Part shown: positions 1-6,174 of the stretch, piece after piece
How the letters are laid out: each line of letters begins with the position of its first letter
Position numbering within the stretch: the stretch's first letter is position 1
Source of the DNA: Streptomyces rubellomurinus
Lineage (GTDB): Bacteria > Actinomycetota > Actinomycetes > Streptomycetales > Streptomycetaceae
Direction: 5' to 3'
Assembly: GCF_000961885.1 (NCBI RefSeq)
Contig: NZ_JZKH01000109.1
Coordinates: forward strand, 1 to 22,672
DNA: 22,672 nucleotides
Translations under genes and position numbers: made by a program
The notes under the pieces: model-generated
The model's input: only the letters and a program-made list of their open reading frames with translations
What the model was told of the DNA's origin: nothing
Database searches by the model: none

Positions 1-137
1 GGCCTTCGGCCGGCCCTTGACCCGGACGGCCTCTTTGCCCCGGACCCCAGGCAGCTGTCGGGGGGACGGGGGAGGTGCGCCCTCGTAACTGACGGTCCGT
101 CACCCGTCTTTCCCGGGGTGGGGAGTTCTGTCCGTGA

Positions 138-212
138 ACTTGCTTGAAAACCCTCTTTAGTGTATGCTGGTCTTGTTGGTCGGGGAGGGCAACCCCGACC
201 GGCAGCCCACGA
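138..212 (+). promoter_or_regulatory. Promoter and leader cassette, copy 1
   Basis: TTGCTT (140-145) and TATGCT (163-168) are separated by exactly 17 nt, a vegetative (HrdB/sigma-70-like) promoter. The expected start of transcription is near 175. A perfect 8-bp hairpin follows at once (GGTCGGGG 178-185, loop AGGGCAA 186-192, CCCCGACC 193-200), so the mRNA would begin with it. The 75-bp block recurs at 1284-1358 with 8 mismatches by my count. It drives the gene starting at 241. Confidence 0.7.
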
Positions 213-240
213 GGAACTGACTGAAAGGTGTCACCTGAGC

Positions 241-684
241 ATGATCGACCTGATGCGCCTCCGGGAGATCAACGAAGCCAAGCGGGCCGAGTGCGGCCAT
301 GCCGAAGGGGCCGGCTGCGGTTGGTGCTGGCTCACCCCCGAAGCGATCACCGAACTCCCCTACGCCGAACGCCTGGCCGCCGCCGTTGAACTCGACCACA
401 TGCTTACCGAGATCGGCATCCCCCGTGCGCCCCGTACGGTCGTGATCGTCCACTCCGCGCGGACCTACGCCGTCCAGATCATGTGCGAAGAGCTGGGCAC
501 CTGGGAGTTGCGCGTCCCCGAGTCCGGCGAGGAGTACGCGCTGTATCGCGGGGCGATCTACGCCGCGCCCGCCGCGCAGGTCCGTGACGAGAAGGTGCCC
601 ACGTGGACCCGGGGCGGCGACGATCCCGCCGCCGTCGCCCGCAGCTTCGCGGGCCTGCTCTGGGCGTCCGGCCTCCGTAACTGA
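241..684 (+). CDS. Hypothetical protein, small Cys-containing accessory protein
   Basis: This is a 147-aa protein I do not recognise. Near the N-terminus (about residues 19-31) it has a cluster Cys-Gly-His ... Cys-Gly-Trp-Cys-Trp that could hold a metal. The rest looks like a soluble alpha/beta domain with no signal peptide or membrane segment. The ATG at 241 lies 14 nt after an AGG core (GAAAGG, 220-225), slightly far, so a nearby alternative start is possible. It is the first gene behind leader copy 1, and the gene at 742 follows after 57 nt, so the two probably share a transcript. Position in a conjugative element suggests an accessory role, but nothing in the sequence fixes it. Confidence 0.7.
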   Translation: MIDLMRLREINEAKRAECGHAEGAGCGWCWLTPEAITELPYAERLAAAVELDHMLTEIGIPRAPRTVVIVHSARTYAVQIMCEELGTWELRVPESGEEYALYRGAIYAAPAAQVRDEKVPTWTRGGDDPAAVARSFAGLLWASGLRN

Positions 685-741
685 CCCTCCATGCGGCCCG
701 GACCGCCGGGCCGTGGCCTGCCCTCGCTCGAAGGAAACTGC

Positions 742-1284
742 ATGAAGATCATCGACGTCCACCACGATCTCACCGTTGATCGTCCGGCCCGCTCCCGTGA
801 GGTCCTCGCCGTCCTGTCCGCCATCGGGTCGCGCTTCGACGCCGCCGCCGCCGTCGTCCGAGAGGTGGCCCCGGAGGAGCTTGCGCAACTGCCCTCCGTT
901 CCAACGCTCGCAGTCGCCGACTGGGGGCAGGCGTGCCGCGCGCTGGTCGCGCTCGACGCCTTCCTGGCGGGCGCGCAGGCCAGGGTCTCGGCTGTGCGCG
1001 AGGGCGGAAGGCTCACTGTCCCGTGGCAGTTGCGCCTGGCGTTCGTGTGCTCCCTCGACACCATCGGCAGGGCGTGGCGAAACGCCTACCTGCCCGGCGC
1101 GCACTACGTCGTCAGCCCCGAACTTCCGGTGCGGCCCGGCCTGCGCGCGGCGGTCGCGTGGGAGTCGAGTGCCGGGGGGGCCATCGCCTGCACCCGGCGA
1201 TGGTCGGCGGCCGTCACCGTGTCCGTCTTTCAAGAGATGTCGGACATGGTGGACGAGGTGACCAGGCGTCCGCATGTCCAGTGA
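742..1284 (+). CDS. Hypothetical protein
   Basis: This is a 180-aa soluble protein of unknown function. The ATG at 742 is preceded by AAGGAA (731-736) at a normal distance, and codons are GC-biased at position three throughout. It is largely helical with an Ala/Val-rich first half, and has no recognisable catalytic motif, signal peptide or membrane span. It probably shares the transcript that starts near 175 with the gene at 241. Its TGA stop (1282-1284) sits directly against the -35 box of the second promoter cassette, so transcription is re-initiated at once for the next gene. Confidence 0.65.
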   Translation: MKIIDVHHDLTVDRPARSREVLAVLSAIGSRFDAAAAVVREVAPEELAQLPSVPTLAVADWGQACRALVALDAFLAGAQARVSAVREGGRLTVPWQLRLAFVCSLDTIGRAWRNAYLPGAHYVVSPELPVRPGLRAAVAWESSAGGAIACTRRWSAAVTVSVFQEMSDMVDEVTRRPHVQ

Positions 1285-1358
1285 CTTGCCTAAAAACCCT
1301 CTTTAATGTATTCTTGTCTTGTTGGTCGGGGAGGGCAACCCCGGCCAGCGGCCCACGA
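1284..1358 (+). promoter_or_regulatory. Promoter and leader cassette, copy 2
   Basis: TTGCCT (1286-1291), a 17-nt spacer and TATTCT (1309-1314) form a sigma-70-like promoter. The leader hairpin is GGTCGGGG (1324-1331), loop AGGGCAA (1332-1338), CCCCGGCC (1339-1346). Relative to copy 1 (138-212) one stem base changed A to G, giving a G-U wobble that keeps the stem paired. It drives the DUF932 gene. Confidence 0.72.
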
Positions 1359-1386
1359 TTTGACCACATGCGAAGGGACCTCACAC

Positions 1387-2541
1387 ATGACCATCTCCCT
1401 GGCCAAGACCTCCACCCGTAACGCCAGTCTGCGCGAGATCGTGGACATCCTGCGGGAGCAGCAGCCCCGCAAGGCCGACATCATTACCCCGGCGCAGAAC
1501 ATCCGCGCCGAAGGTGGTCGACTGATCGTGGACGGCAGCGACTACGAGTACGACATCACCCCTGACGGGGTCACCCGCAAGGCCACCGAGCTTCGCCTCA
1601 CCGGCGTCGCCGAGGCAGGGCTGGCCGAGAAGCTGGGCATCCCGGTGGGCTACCTGCGCAAGACCCGCGTCGAGGCCCCGGAGCTGTGGGATCAGAACGT
1701 CAATGGCTGGCTGAACCACGAGAGCCGCGAGGCCAAGAGCTACATGATCCGTACGCTCCGGCCCGGCCAGGGCGAGGACGCCGGTACGGCCCGCGCGTTC
1801 CTCTCCGCGAGCTACCGGATCATCGACAACTTGGACATCCTGACGGCCGCACTCCGGGGTGTCTACGACGCGGGGGTTCAGGTCCGCCTGGACAGCTGCG
1901 ACCTCACCGACCAGCGGATGTACGTCCGCGTAGTCGCGGACGAGGTTCGCGCCTACGCCCCCGAACTGCTGCGCAACTACCGCTCCCCGTTCACCGGGGC
2001 GGGAGGCGCCGACAACCCCACCGTCTTCGCCGGGTTCGAAATCTCCAACTCGGAGACGGGTTGCGGAGCGTTCAGCATCGTGCCCCGGCTGGTCGTCCAG
2101 GTCTGCGACAACGGCATGACCATCACCAAGGACGCGATGAAGTCCGTGCACATCGGCGGACGTCAGGCGGACGGAGTGATCCAGTGGAGCGGCACCACCC
2201 AGGATCGCACCCTGGACCTGGTCACCTCCCAGACGGCCGACGCCGTGCGCACCTTCCTTGACCGCGACTACATCCTCCGGCAGTTGCGGGACATCGAGGA
2301 GAAGGCCGGAGCCCAAATCACGGACCCCGAGAAGGCGATTACCACCGTCAGCCAGCGTCTCCGGTTCTCCGAAGCGGTCCGGGCCGACATCTTCGCCCAC
2401 TTCATCCGGGGTGCGGACCTGTCCGCCGGTGGCGTCATGCACGCCGTGACCTCCGTCGCCCAGACCCTCCCCGATGCTGACGAGGCTCACGAACTCGAAT
2501 CGCTCGGCATCCGCGCCATGGAGCTGGCTGCCTCGCTGTGA
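1387..2541 (+). CDS. DUF932 domain-containing protein
   Basis: This 384-aa protein resembles the DUF932 (phage/plasmid-related) family. I base this on the overall pattern, including the Y-R-I-I-D-N-L-D-I-L stretch near residue 140 and the Val/Gln-rich beta section with C-D-N-G-M near residue 240. Members are common on phages, plasmids and conjugative elements, and their biochemical role is not established. The ATG at 1387 is set by AAGGGA (1373-1378), 8 nt upstream. No signal peptide or membrane span is seen. It has its own copy of the duplicated promoter-leader and is followed by a 12-bp GC hairpin, so it may be expressed more strongly than the genes after it. A role in handling element DNA is only a guess. 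Confidence 0.8.
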   Translation: MTISLAKTSTRNASLREIVDILREQQPRKADIITPAQNIRAEGGRLIVDGSDYEYDITPDGVTRKATELRLTGVAEAGLAEKLGIPVGYLRKTRVEAPELWDQNVNGWLNHESREAKSYMIRTLRPGQGEDAGTARAFLSASYRIIDNLDILTAALRGVYDAGVQVRLDSCDLTDQRMYVRVVADEVRAYAPELLRNYRSPFTGAGGADNPTVFAGFEISNSETGCGAFSIVPRLVVQVCDNGMTITKDAMKSVHIGGRQADGVIQWSGTTQDRTLDLVTSQTADAVRTFLDRDYILRQLRDIEEKAGAQITDPEKAITTVSQRLRFSEAVRADIFAHFIRGADLSAGGVMHAVTSVAQTLPDADEAHELESLGIRAMELAASL

Positions 2542-2548
2542 CCGCCCC

Positions 2549-2576
2549 GCCGCCCGGCCCGAAAGGGCCGGGCGGC
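2549..2576 (+). terminator. GC hairpin with GAAA tetraloop
   Basis: A perfect 12-bp stem (2549-2560 with 2565-2576) is closed by GAAA and starts 7 nt after the DUF932 stop. There is no T-run, as is usual for streptomycete terminators. It may act as a partial terminator or as a 3' stabiliser, because the next gene has no obvious promoter. Confidence 0.6.
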
Positions 2577-2626
2577 CCGCCACGGACCAGCCACCGCAGC
2601 CCAGTGCGCCCGAGGGAGAGCCCGCC

Positions 2627-2917
2627 ATGAACACCACCGCCGACCGCCTGCGCGATCTGGTCGCCGAGGTCACCACCTTCGAAGAGGAGTGGGAGGAGGA
2701 GCTGCGCGCAGCCCTCCCGACGTACGACCCGAACCGCGACGGTTGCCCCGTCGAACCACGCGACGAAGTCCGGTACTTCGAGCTGTACGACGTCCGCGCC
2801 GCCGCCGCCCGTGACCTGCTCCACAGGACGACCATCGGCATCGAGACGGTCATCAGCGAGCTGACGGAAGCCGAGCCCGAGCCCGCGCCCGAGGCCGAGG
2901 CTGACCAGCCCGGTTAA
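2627..2917 (+). CDS. Hypothetical protein, small acidic
   Basis: This is a 96-aa acidic protein of unknown function. The ATG at 2627 has GGAG (2615-2618) 8 nt upstream. Residues 1-30 form a Glu-rich amphipathic helix. The C-terminal 16 residues are a Glu-Pro-Ala tail likely to be unstructured. No catalytic motif is visible. The stop codon TAA lies in the centre of a 12-bp perfect palindrome (CCGGTTAACCGG, 2910-2921), and an 11-bp hairpin follows. It lies between the DUF932 gene and other small accessory genes of the element. Confidence 0.65.
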   Translation: MNTTADRLRDLVAEVTTFEEEWEEELRAALPTYDPNRDGCPVEPRDEVRYFELYDVRAAAARDLLHRTTIGIETVISELTEAEPEPAPEAEADQPG

Positions 2918-2953
2918 CCGGTCCAACCGCCGCCCAGCGCGACGCTGGGCGGC
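2910..2953 (+). terminator. Palindrome over the stop codon plus GC hairpin
   Basis: CCGGTTAACCGG (2910-2921) is a perfect palindrome containing the TAA stop of the 96-aa gene. It is followed by an 11-bp perfect stem (2929-2939 with 2943-2953) with a 3-nt CGA loop. This looks like a terminator or mRNA-end structure. Confidence 0.5.
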
Positions 2954-2966
2954 CCACCGGCCGGGA

Positions 2967-3141
2967 GCGCCGAGGAGCGGGGATCGACCCCGCACCTCGG
3001 CCCAACCCCTCCCGCCGCTTTCCCATCGCAGCACCAAGCGCCGCACCGCCCGCCGGCCTCTGCCGCCCGTGGCCAGCCGGCACCCGGCCCGGGGCGCCGA
3101 GCTGCGGGGATCGACCCCGCACCTCGGCCCAACCCCTCCCG
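2967..3141 (+). repeat. 48-bp direct repeat pair, each unit a nested hairpin
   Basis: Positions 2967-3014 and 3094-3141 are identical except for two adjacent bases (GA versus CT). Each unit folds into a two-part hairpin: outer arms GCCGAG/CTCGGC and inner arms GCGGGG/CCCCGC around ATCGA, with 2-nt internal loops. The reverse complement of the inner part (GCGGGGTCGATCCCCGC) resembles a tRNA T-arm but lacks one loop base. The pair fills the 274-bp gap between two genes, where I see no coding sequence. Confidence 0.75.
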
Positions 3142-3191
3142 GCCCTCCTGCTGCACACCCTCACCCTTCGCACCACCAGGAGAACCACACC

Positions 3192-3704
3192 GTGCCGACC
3201 CTGCCCCACACCGGGCTCCAGACCCCCGACCAGCCCCGTTACGAGGTCACGGCCTACCGTGAGTTGACGCTTCGGCGCGGCTTCCCGTTCAAGGCCACCC
3301 TCAGCCACGGCCGCGTGACGATCGGAAGCGCGGAGAACCACGGCACGGGGGGCGACACCGAGTTCGTTCCCCGTAAGGACTTCAACGCGGCCGACTTCGA
3401 GCGCTTCGCCGACGCATGCCGCCTCAACGGCCGTCCCGTCAGCACGTCGTTGCTGCTCGACCTGCTGGTCAAGGAGTACAACATCGCCCGCGCGCTCCGG
3501 GCTCATCTTCGCAACGGCCGCACGATGGTCCGAGAGGTCACCGCAGACCGCACCCGGATCACCGCCAACGCCGTGATGCCCGAGACCGCCGCCGCCCGGG
3601 AGCAGCTTCTCGAAGCACTCGGCCAACCCCTCACCCTCGGCGCCGTGACCGAGTTCTGGAACGGCAGCAACTGGGAGCCCCTGACAGGCGCCTCCGACTC
3701 CTGA
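3192..3704 (+). CDS. Hypothetical protein
   Basis: This is a 170-aa protein of unknown function. The GTG start at 3192 is chosen because AGGAGA (3178-3183) lies 8 nt upstream. Reading the frame further upstream would run through the 48-bp repeat pair, which is clearly intergenic. Residues about 25-60 look beta-rich (a Phe-Lys-Ala-Thr-Leu strand and a Gly-rich turn), and residues 65-130 look helical. No signal peptide, membrane span or catalytic motif is evident. A 12-bp GC hairpin follows the stop, and the next gene starts 84 nt downstream in the same direction. Confidence 0.68.
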   Translation: MPTLPHTGLQTPDQPRYEVTAYRELTLRRGFPFKATLSHGRVTIGSAENHGTGGDTEFVPRKDFNAADFERFADACRLNGRPVSTSLLLDLLVKEYNIARALRAHLRNGRTMVREVTADRTRITANAVMPETAAAREQLLEALGQPLTLGAVTEFWNGSNWEPLTGASDS

Positions 3705-3709
3705 ACCGC

Positions 3710-3745
3710 CTCGGCGTGGCCCGGCAACCACCCGGCCACGCCGAG
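3710..3745 (+). terminator. GC hairpin
   Basis: CTCGGCGTGGCC (3710-3721) pairs perfectly with GGCCACGCCGAG (3734-3745) around a 12-nt loop. It starts 5 nt after the stop of the 170-aa gene. There is no T-run. Confidence 0.55.
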
Positions 3746-3788
3746 CCCGGCCAGCACCAAGCCCCCAACTGCCCAGGAGACCAGAAGC

Positions 3789-4289
3789 ATGCCGACGTAC
3801 ATCGTTCCCGTGGACCACATCACCGTGCACGTGGTGACCGTCTCCGCGGCCACCCCCGAAGCGGCCCAAGCCGAGGCCGGGCGCCTGGTCGCGGCCGACT
3901 GGAAGACCCACTTCCACCACACCGTTGACCCCGTGGTCGGCGATGCCCTCACCCAGGACGAGTGGGCCGCTCAGGAAGCCGAGTGGGCCGCGATGAAGAC
4001 GACCGCCGAGCGCCGCGAACGCGAGGTTCACCCCACCTCGCCCCCGACCCGGCAGCCGAGAAGAAACGTTCCTTCGCTCAAGTACCGCGCACCCCGCACC
4101 GACCACCACGCGGACGACAGCGAGTGCCCGCCTACCCACAAGCACACCAGCAGCGGCAGGCCCCTCACCGAGGGGTGCCCCGGGCGGGCCTACTCCACCG
4201 CCGAGTGCACGTGCGGGTGGGCCACCCGCTCCACCACCAAGAGCTACGTGGACGAGAGCCGCAAGCGCCATCTGGGCGAGCACCGCTGA
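3789..4289 (+). CDS. Hypothetical protein with C-terminal Cys/His zinc-binding-like module
   Basis: This 166-aa protein has two parts. Residues 1-70 form a small alpha/beta domain that begins with a Tyr-Ile-Val-Pro-Val-Asp strand and runs into a Trp-Ala-Ala-rich helix. After a basic Pro/Arg linker (about 80-105), the C-terminal 55 residues hold Cys, His, Cys, a Cys-Thr-Cys pair followed by Gly-Trp, and a final His-x3-His. That spacing suggests one bound zinc ion. The ATG at 3789 is preceded by AGGAGA (3775-3780) at 8 nt. It is flanked by hairpins on both sides. A nucleic-acid-binding or adaptor role is possible but not shown. Confidence 0.68.
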   Translation: MPTYIVPVDHITVHVVTVSAATPEAAQAEAGRLVAADWKTHFHHTVDPVVGDALTQDEWAAQEAEWAAMKTTAERREREVHPTSPPTRQPRRNVPSLKYRAPRTDHHADDSECPPTHKHTSSGRPLTEGCPGRAYSTAECTCGWATRSTTKSYVDESRKRHLGEHR

Positions 4290-4306
4290 CATCAGGCCCC
4301 GTCAAC

Positions 4307-4339
4307 CGTCGCGGCCCGGAGGGCAACCGGGCCGCGACG
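4307..4339 (+). terminator. 13-bp GC hairpin with AGGGCAA loop
   Basis: CGTCGCGGCCCGG (4307-4319) and CCGGGCCGCGACG (4327-4339) pair perfectly around AGGGCAA (4320-4326). The loop equals that of the two leader hairpins at 178-200 and 1324-1346, although the stems differ. It lies in the 81-bp gap before the DUF2637 gene, so it could be a terminator, an attenuator or a protein-binding site. Confidence 0.65.
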
Positions 4340-4370
4340 ACCTCCCACGAACCCGGAAGACCAGCACCAC

Positions 4371-5363
4371 GTGAGCACCCCAACCCACCCCGGCAACAGA
4401 GCGCCCTTCCACAACGCCTCCGTCAAGCCGGCACCCACCAGGTTCCACCTCCCGCGCGACGGAGACGCGCTCACCGCGGACATCGTCGTTGGAGTCCTCG
4501 GAGTCGCGGCGTTCGCGGTGTCCTTCGCCCACGTCGTCCAAACCGCCGATCGCGCCGGCCAGACCGGTTGGGTGGCGTACGCCATCGCCGTCTCGGTCGA
4601 GTTGATGGCCCTGGGCGCCGTCTCCGAACTGCGCCGCCGCAAGCGCCACGGACACTCCGCCCGCTGGCCCCGGGCCGTCCTGGTCCTCGGCGTCGCCATG
4701 AGCCTGGCCGCCAACCTCGCCGTCGCACAGCCCACACCCTGGGGATATGTGATGGCCGCCTGGCCCGCCGTCGCGTTCCTGGCCGCCGCCGGAATCATCG
4801 AGTCCCGCTCCACCGACCCGCAGGCCCCAGCCGCACCCTCCGAATCCGGTGAACCGCAGGACGACCCTGCGGGAGAGACCGACGATGACGACCCCGAGGC
4901 TGCCGCGCACCAGGCCCCGGCACCACCGGCGGACGAGCCCCAGCAACCGGAGCCGGCCGAGCCGGACCCCGACGAGCGCGACAACGACGAGCAGCCCGAC
5001 CGGCCTCAGCCGCCCCAGCAGCGGCCGACTCAGCTGAGCGTCATGACCGAGCTGCTCGCCGCGATGAGGGCCGACCCGCAGTGGAAGCCCGATTACGACG
5101 CGCTGACCCGTACGACCGGCTATGGCCGGTCCTGGTGCGAGAAGCGAGTCGGCGAGGCCCGCAAGCTCCACCGGGGCCGTGCGGAACCCTCCGTCTCGCA
5201 GGAGGCCACCGCCCGTACGGACGCGCCGAAGCCCCTCAACCCGGTCCGTACGCCCCGCGACGCCGACGACCAGCCCGTACCCCCCACCTCCCAGCCCGCA
5301 CCGAACCCGTACAAGGAACCCGCACGTGAGCACCACCCTCCACATACCGCCGCAGCTGCGTGA
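4371..5363 (+). CDS. DUF2637 domain-containing membrane protein (Spd-like)
   Basis: This 330-aa protein has an N-terminal domain resembling DUF2637, common on streptomycete plasmids and integrative elements and often linked to plasmid spread in mycelium. Four membrane spans are visible at about residues 36-56, 67-84, 102-119 and 125-143, with a basic loop between the second and third. Residues 146-225 are a Pro/Glu/Asp/Gln-rich linker. Residues 226-275 look like a small helix-turn-helix module (T-E-L-L-A-A-M-R ... R-S-W-C-E-K-R-V), and the tail is Pro-rich. The GTG at 4371 has GGAAGA (4355-4360) upstream. The last 38 nt overlap the next gene, implying coupled translation. Location would be the cell membrane with a cytoplasmic DNA-binding tail. 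Confidence 0.78.
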   Translation: MSTPTHPGNRAPFHNASVKPAPTRFHLPRDGDALTADIVVGVLGVAAFAVSFAHVVQTADRAGQTGWVAYAIAVSVELMALGAVSELRRRKRHGHSARWPRAVLVLGVAMSLAANLAVAQPTPWGYVMAAWPAVAFLAAAGIIESRSTDPQAPAAPSESGEPQDDPAGETDDDDPEAAAHQAPAPPADEPQQPEPAEPDPDERDNDEQPDRPQPPQQRPTQLSVMTELLAAMRADPQWKPDYDALTRTTGYGRSWCEKRVGEARKLHRGRAEPSVSQEATARTDAPKPLNPVRTPRDADDQPVPPTSQPAPNPYKEPAREHHPPHTAAAA

Positions 5364-6174
5364 CGCCGACGCGTACGTGCTGAACAACAGCGCGGGCAAG
5401 GACAGCGCCGCGATGCTCCACCTGTGGGCGACCACCGCCACCGAGGAGATGCTGGAACGCACCGTCGTGCTACACCTCGACCTCGGCGAAGCCGAATGGG
5501 ACGGAGTGCCCGCCCTCGCCGCCCGCCAGGCCGCCGCGTACGGGCTGCCCTTCGAGGTCCGCCGCCGCGAGCGCGGCGGACTGCTCGACCTCGTCCGGTC
5601 CCGCGGCCGGTGGCCCGGACCGGGCACCCCCTTCTGCCGCTCGTACTTGAAGCGAGACGTAGCCAGGAAGTTCTACACCGAGCTGACCGCCCGGCTCGAA
5701 GTCACCGGCCGCCCCGCGCACATCGTCACCTCGCTCGGGCTTCGCGCCGACGAGAGCACCGTACGGGCTCGCCGCCCTACCCTCAGCACGGACCGTGCCG
5801 CCAGCTCCGGCCGGCGCCAGATCACCACCTGGCTGCCCATCCACCGACTCAACACCGACGACGTGTGGAAGACCGTACGGGCCAGCGGCATCCCGCCCCA
5901 CCCCGCCTACCAGCACCTGCCCCGCCTGAGCTGCCGCCTGTGCCCGTTCGCCGGACGCGCCCAGCTCATCACCGCCGCACGGATGGCCCCCGACACCGCA
6001 CTCGACTACGTCCTCGTCGAAGACGAGATCGGCCAGCCCTTCCGCCGCGACCTGTCGATGGAACAGATCATCACCGCCGCCGAGCGTACGGACGCCGACC
6101 CCGTACGCCCCCTGCGCCCGTACGGGGCATCATCCTGCACCGTGGGGGAGCGTACGGAGGGGTGTGCCGCATGA
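5326..6174 (+). CDS. PP-loop ATPase of the PAPS reductase family, first of a pair
   Basis: This 282-aa protein belongs to the adenine-nucleotide alpha-hydrolase (PP-loop) superfamily, PAPS-reductase-like branch. The PP-loop S-A-G-K-D-S-A-A is at residues 22-29, a single Cys in F-C-R-S-Y-L-K-R-D at 104, G-L-R-A-D-E-S at 138-144, and a C-R-L-C-P-F pair at 203-206. Three cysteines plus a PP-loop are reminiscent of enzymes that adenylate a substrate and use an Fe-S or thiol centre, such as TtcA-type thiolases and DndC. True assimilatory PAPS reductases end in a conserved E-C-G-x-H-L motif, which I do not see. The GTG start at 5326 has AAGGAA (5313-5318) 7 nt upstream. It overlaps the DUF2637 gene by 38 nt and the next gene by ATGA. 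Confidence 0.8.
   Translation: MSTTLHIPPQLRDADAYVLNNSAGKDSAAMLHLWATTATEEMLERTVVLHLDLGEAEWDGVPALAARQAAAYGLPFEVRRRERGGLLDLVRSRGRWPGPGTPFCRSYLKRDVARKFYTELTARLEVTGRPAHIVTSLGLRADESTVRARRPTLSTDRAASSGRRQITTWLPIHRLNTDDVWKTVRASGIPPHPAYQHLPRLSCRLCPFAGRAQLITAARMAPDTALDYVLVEDEIGQPFRRDLSMEQIITAAERTDADPVRPLRPYGASSCTVGERTEGCAA

Noticed and set aside
1..137. The 3' end of a gene reaching in from the left
   Set aside because: Two frames are open from base 1 (one to a TAA at 86-88), but the stretch is too short and its composition too ambiguous to choose. The GACGGTCCGTC repeat at 91-101 is the only other structure.
1381..2853. A 490-codon minus-strand frame opposite the DUF932 gene
   Set aside because: Low-complexity Gly/Val/Ser composition, no ribosome site, and it runs across the hairpin and the neighbouring gene. 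The plus strand has a clear start and promoter.
2967..3141. A CRISPR array or pseudo-tRNA pair
   Set aside because: There are only two units, 79 bp apart, no cas genes, and the T-arm-like part lacks a loop base and the rest of a tRNA.
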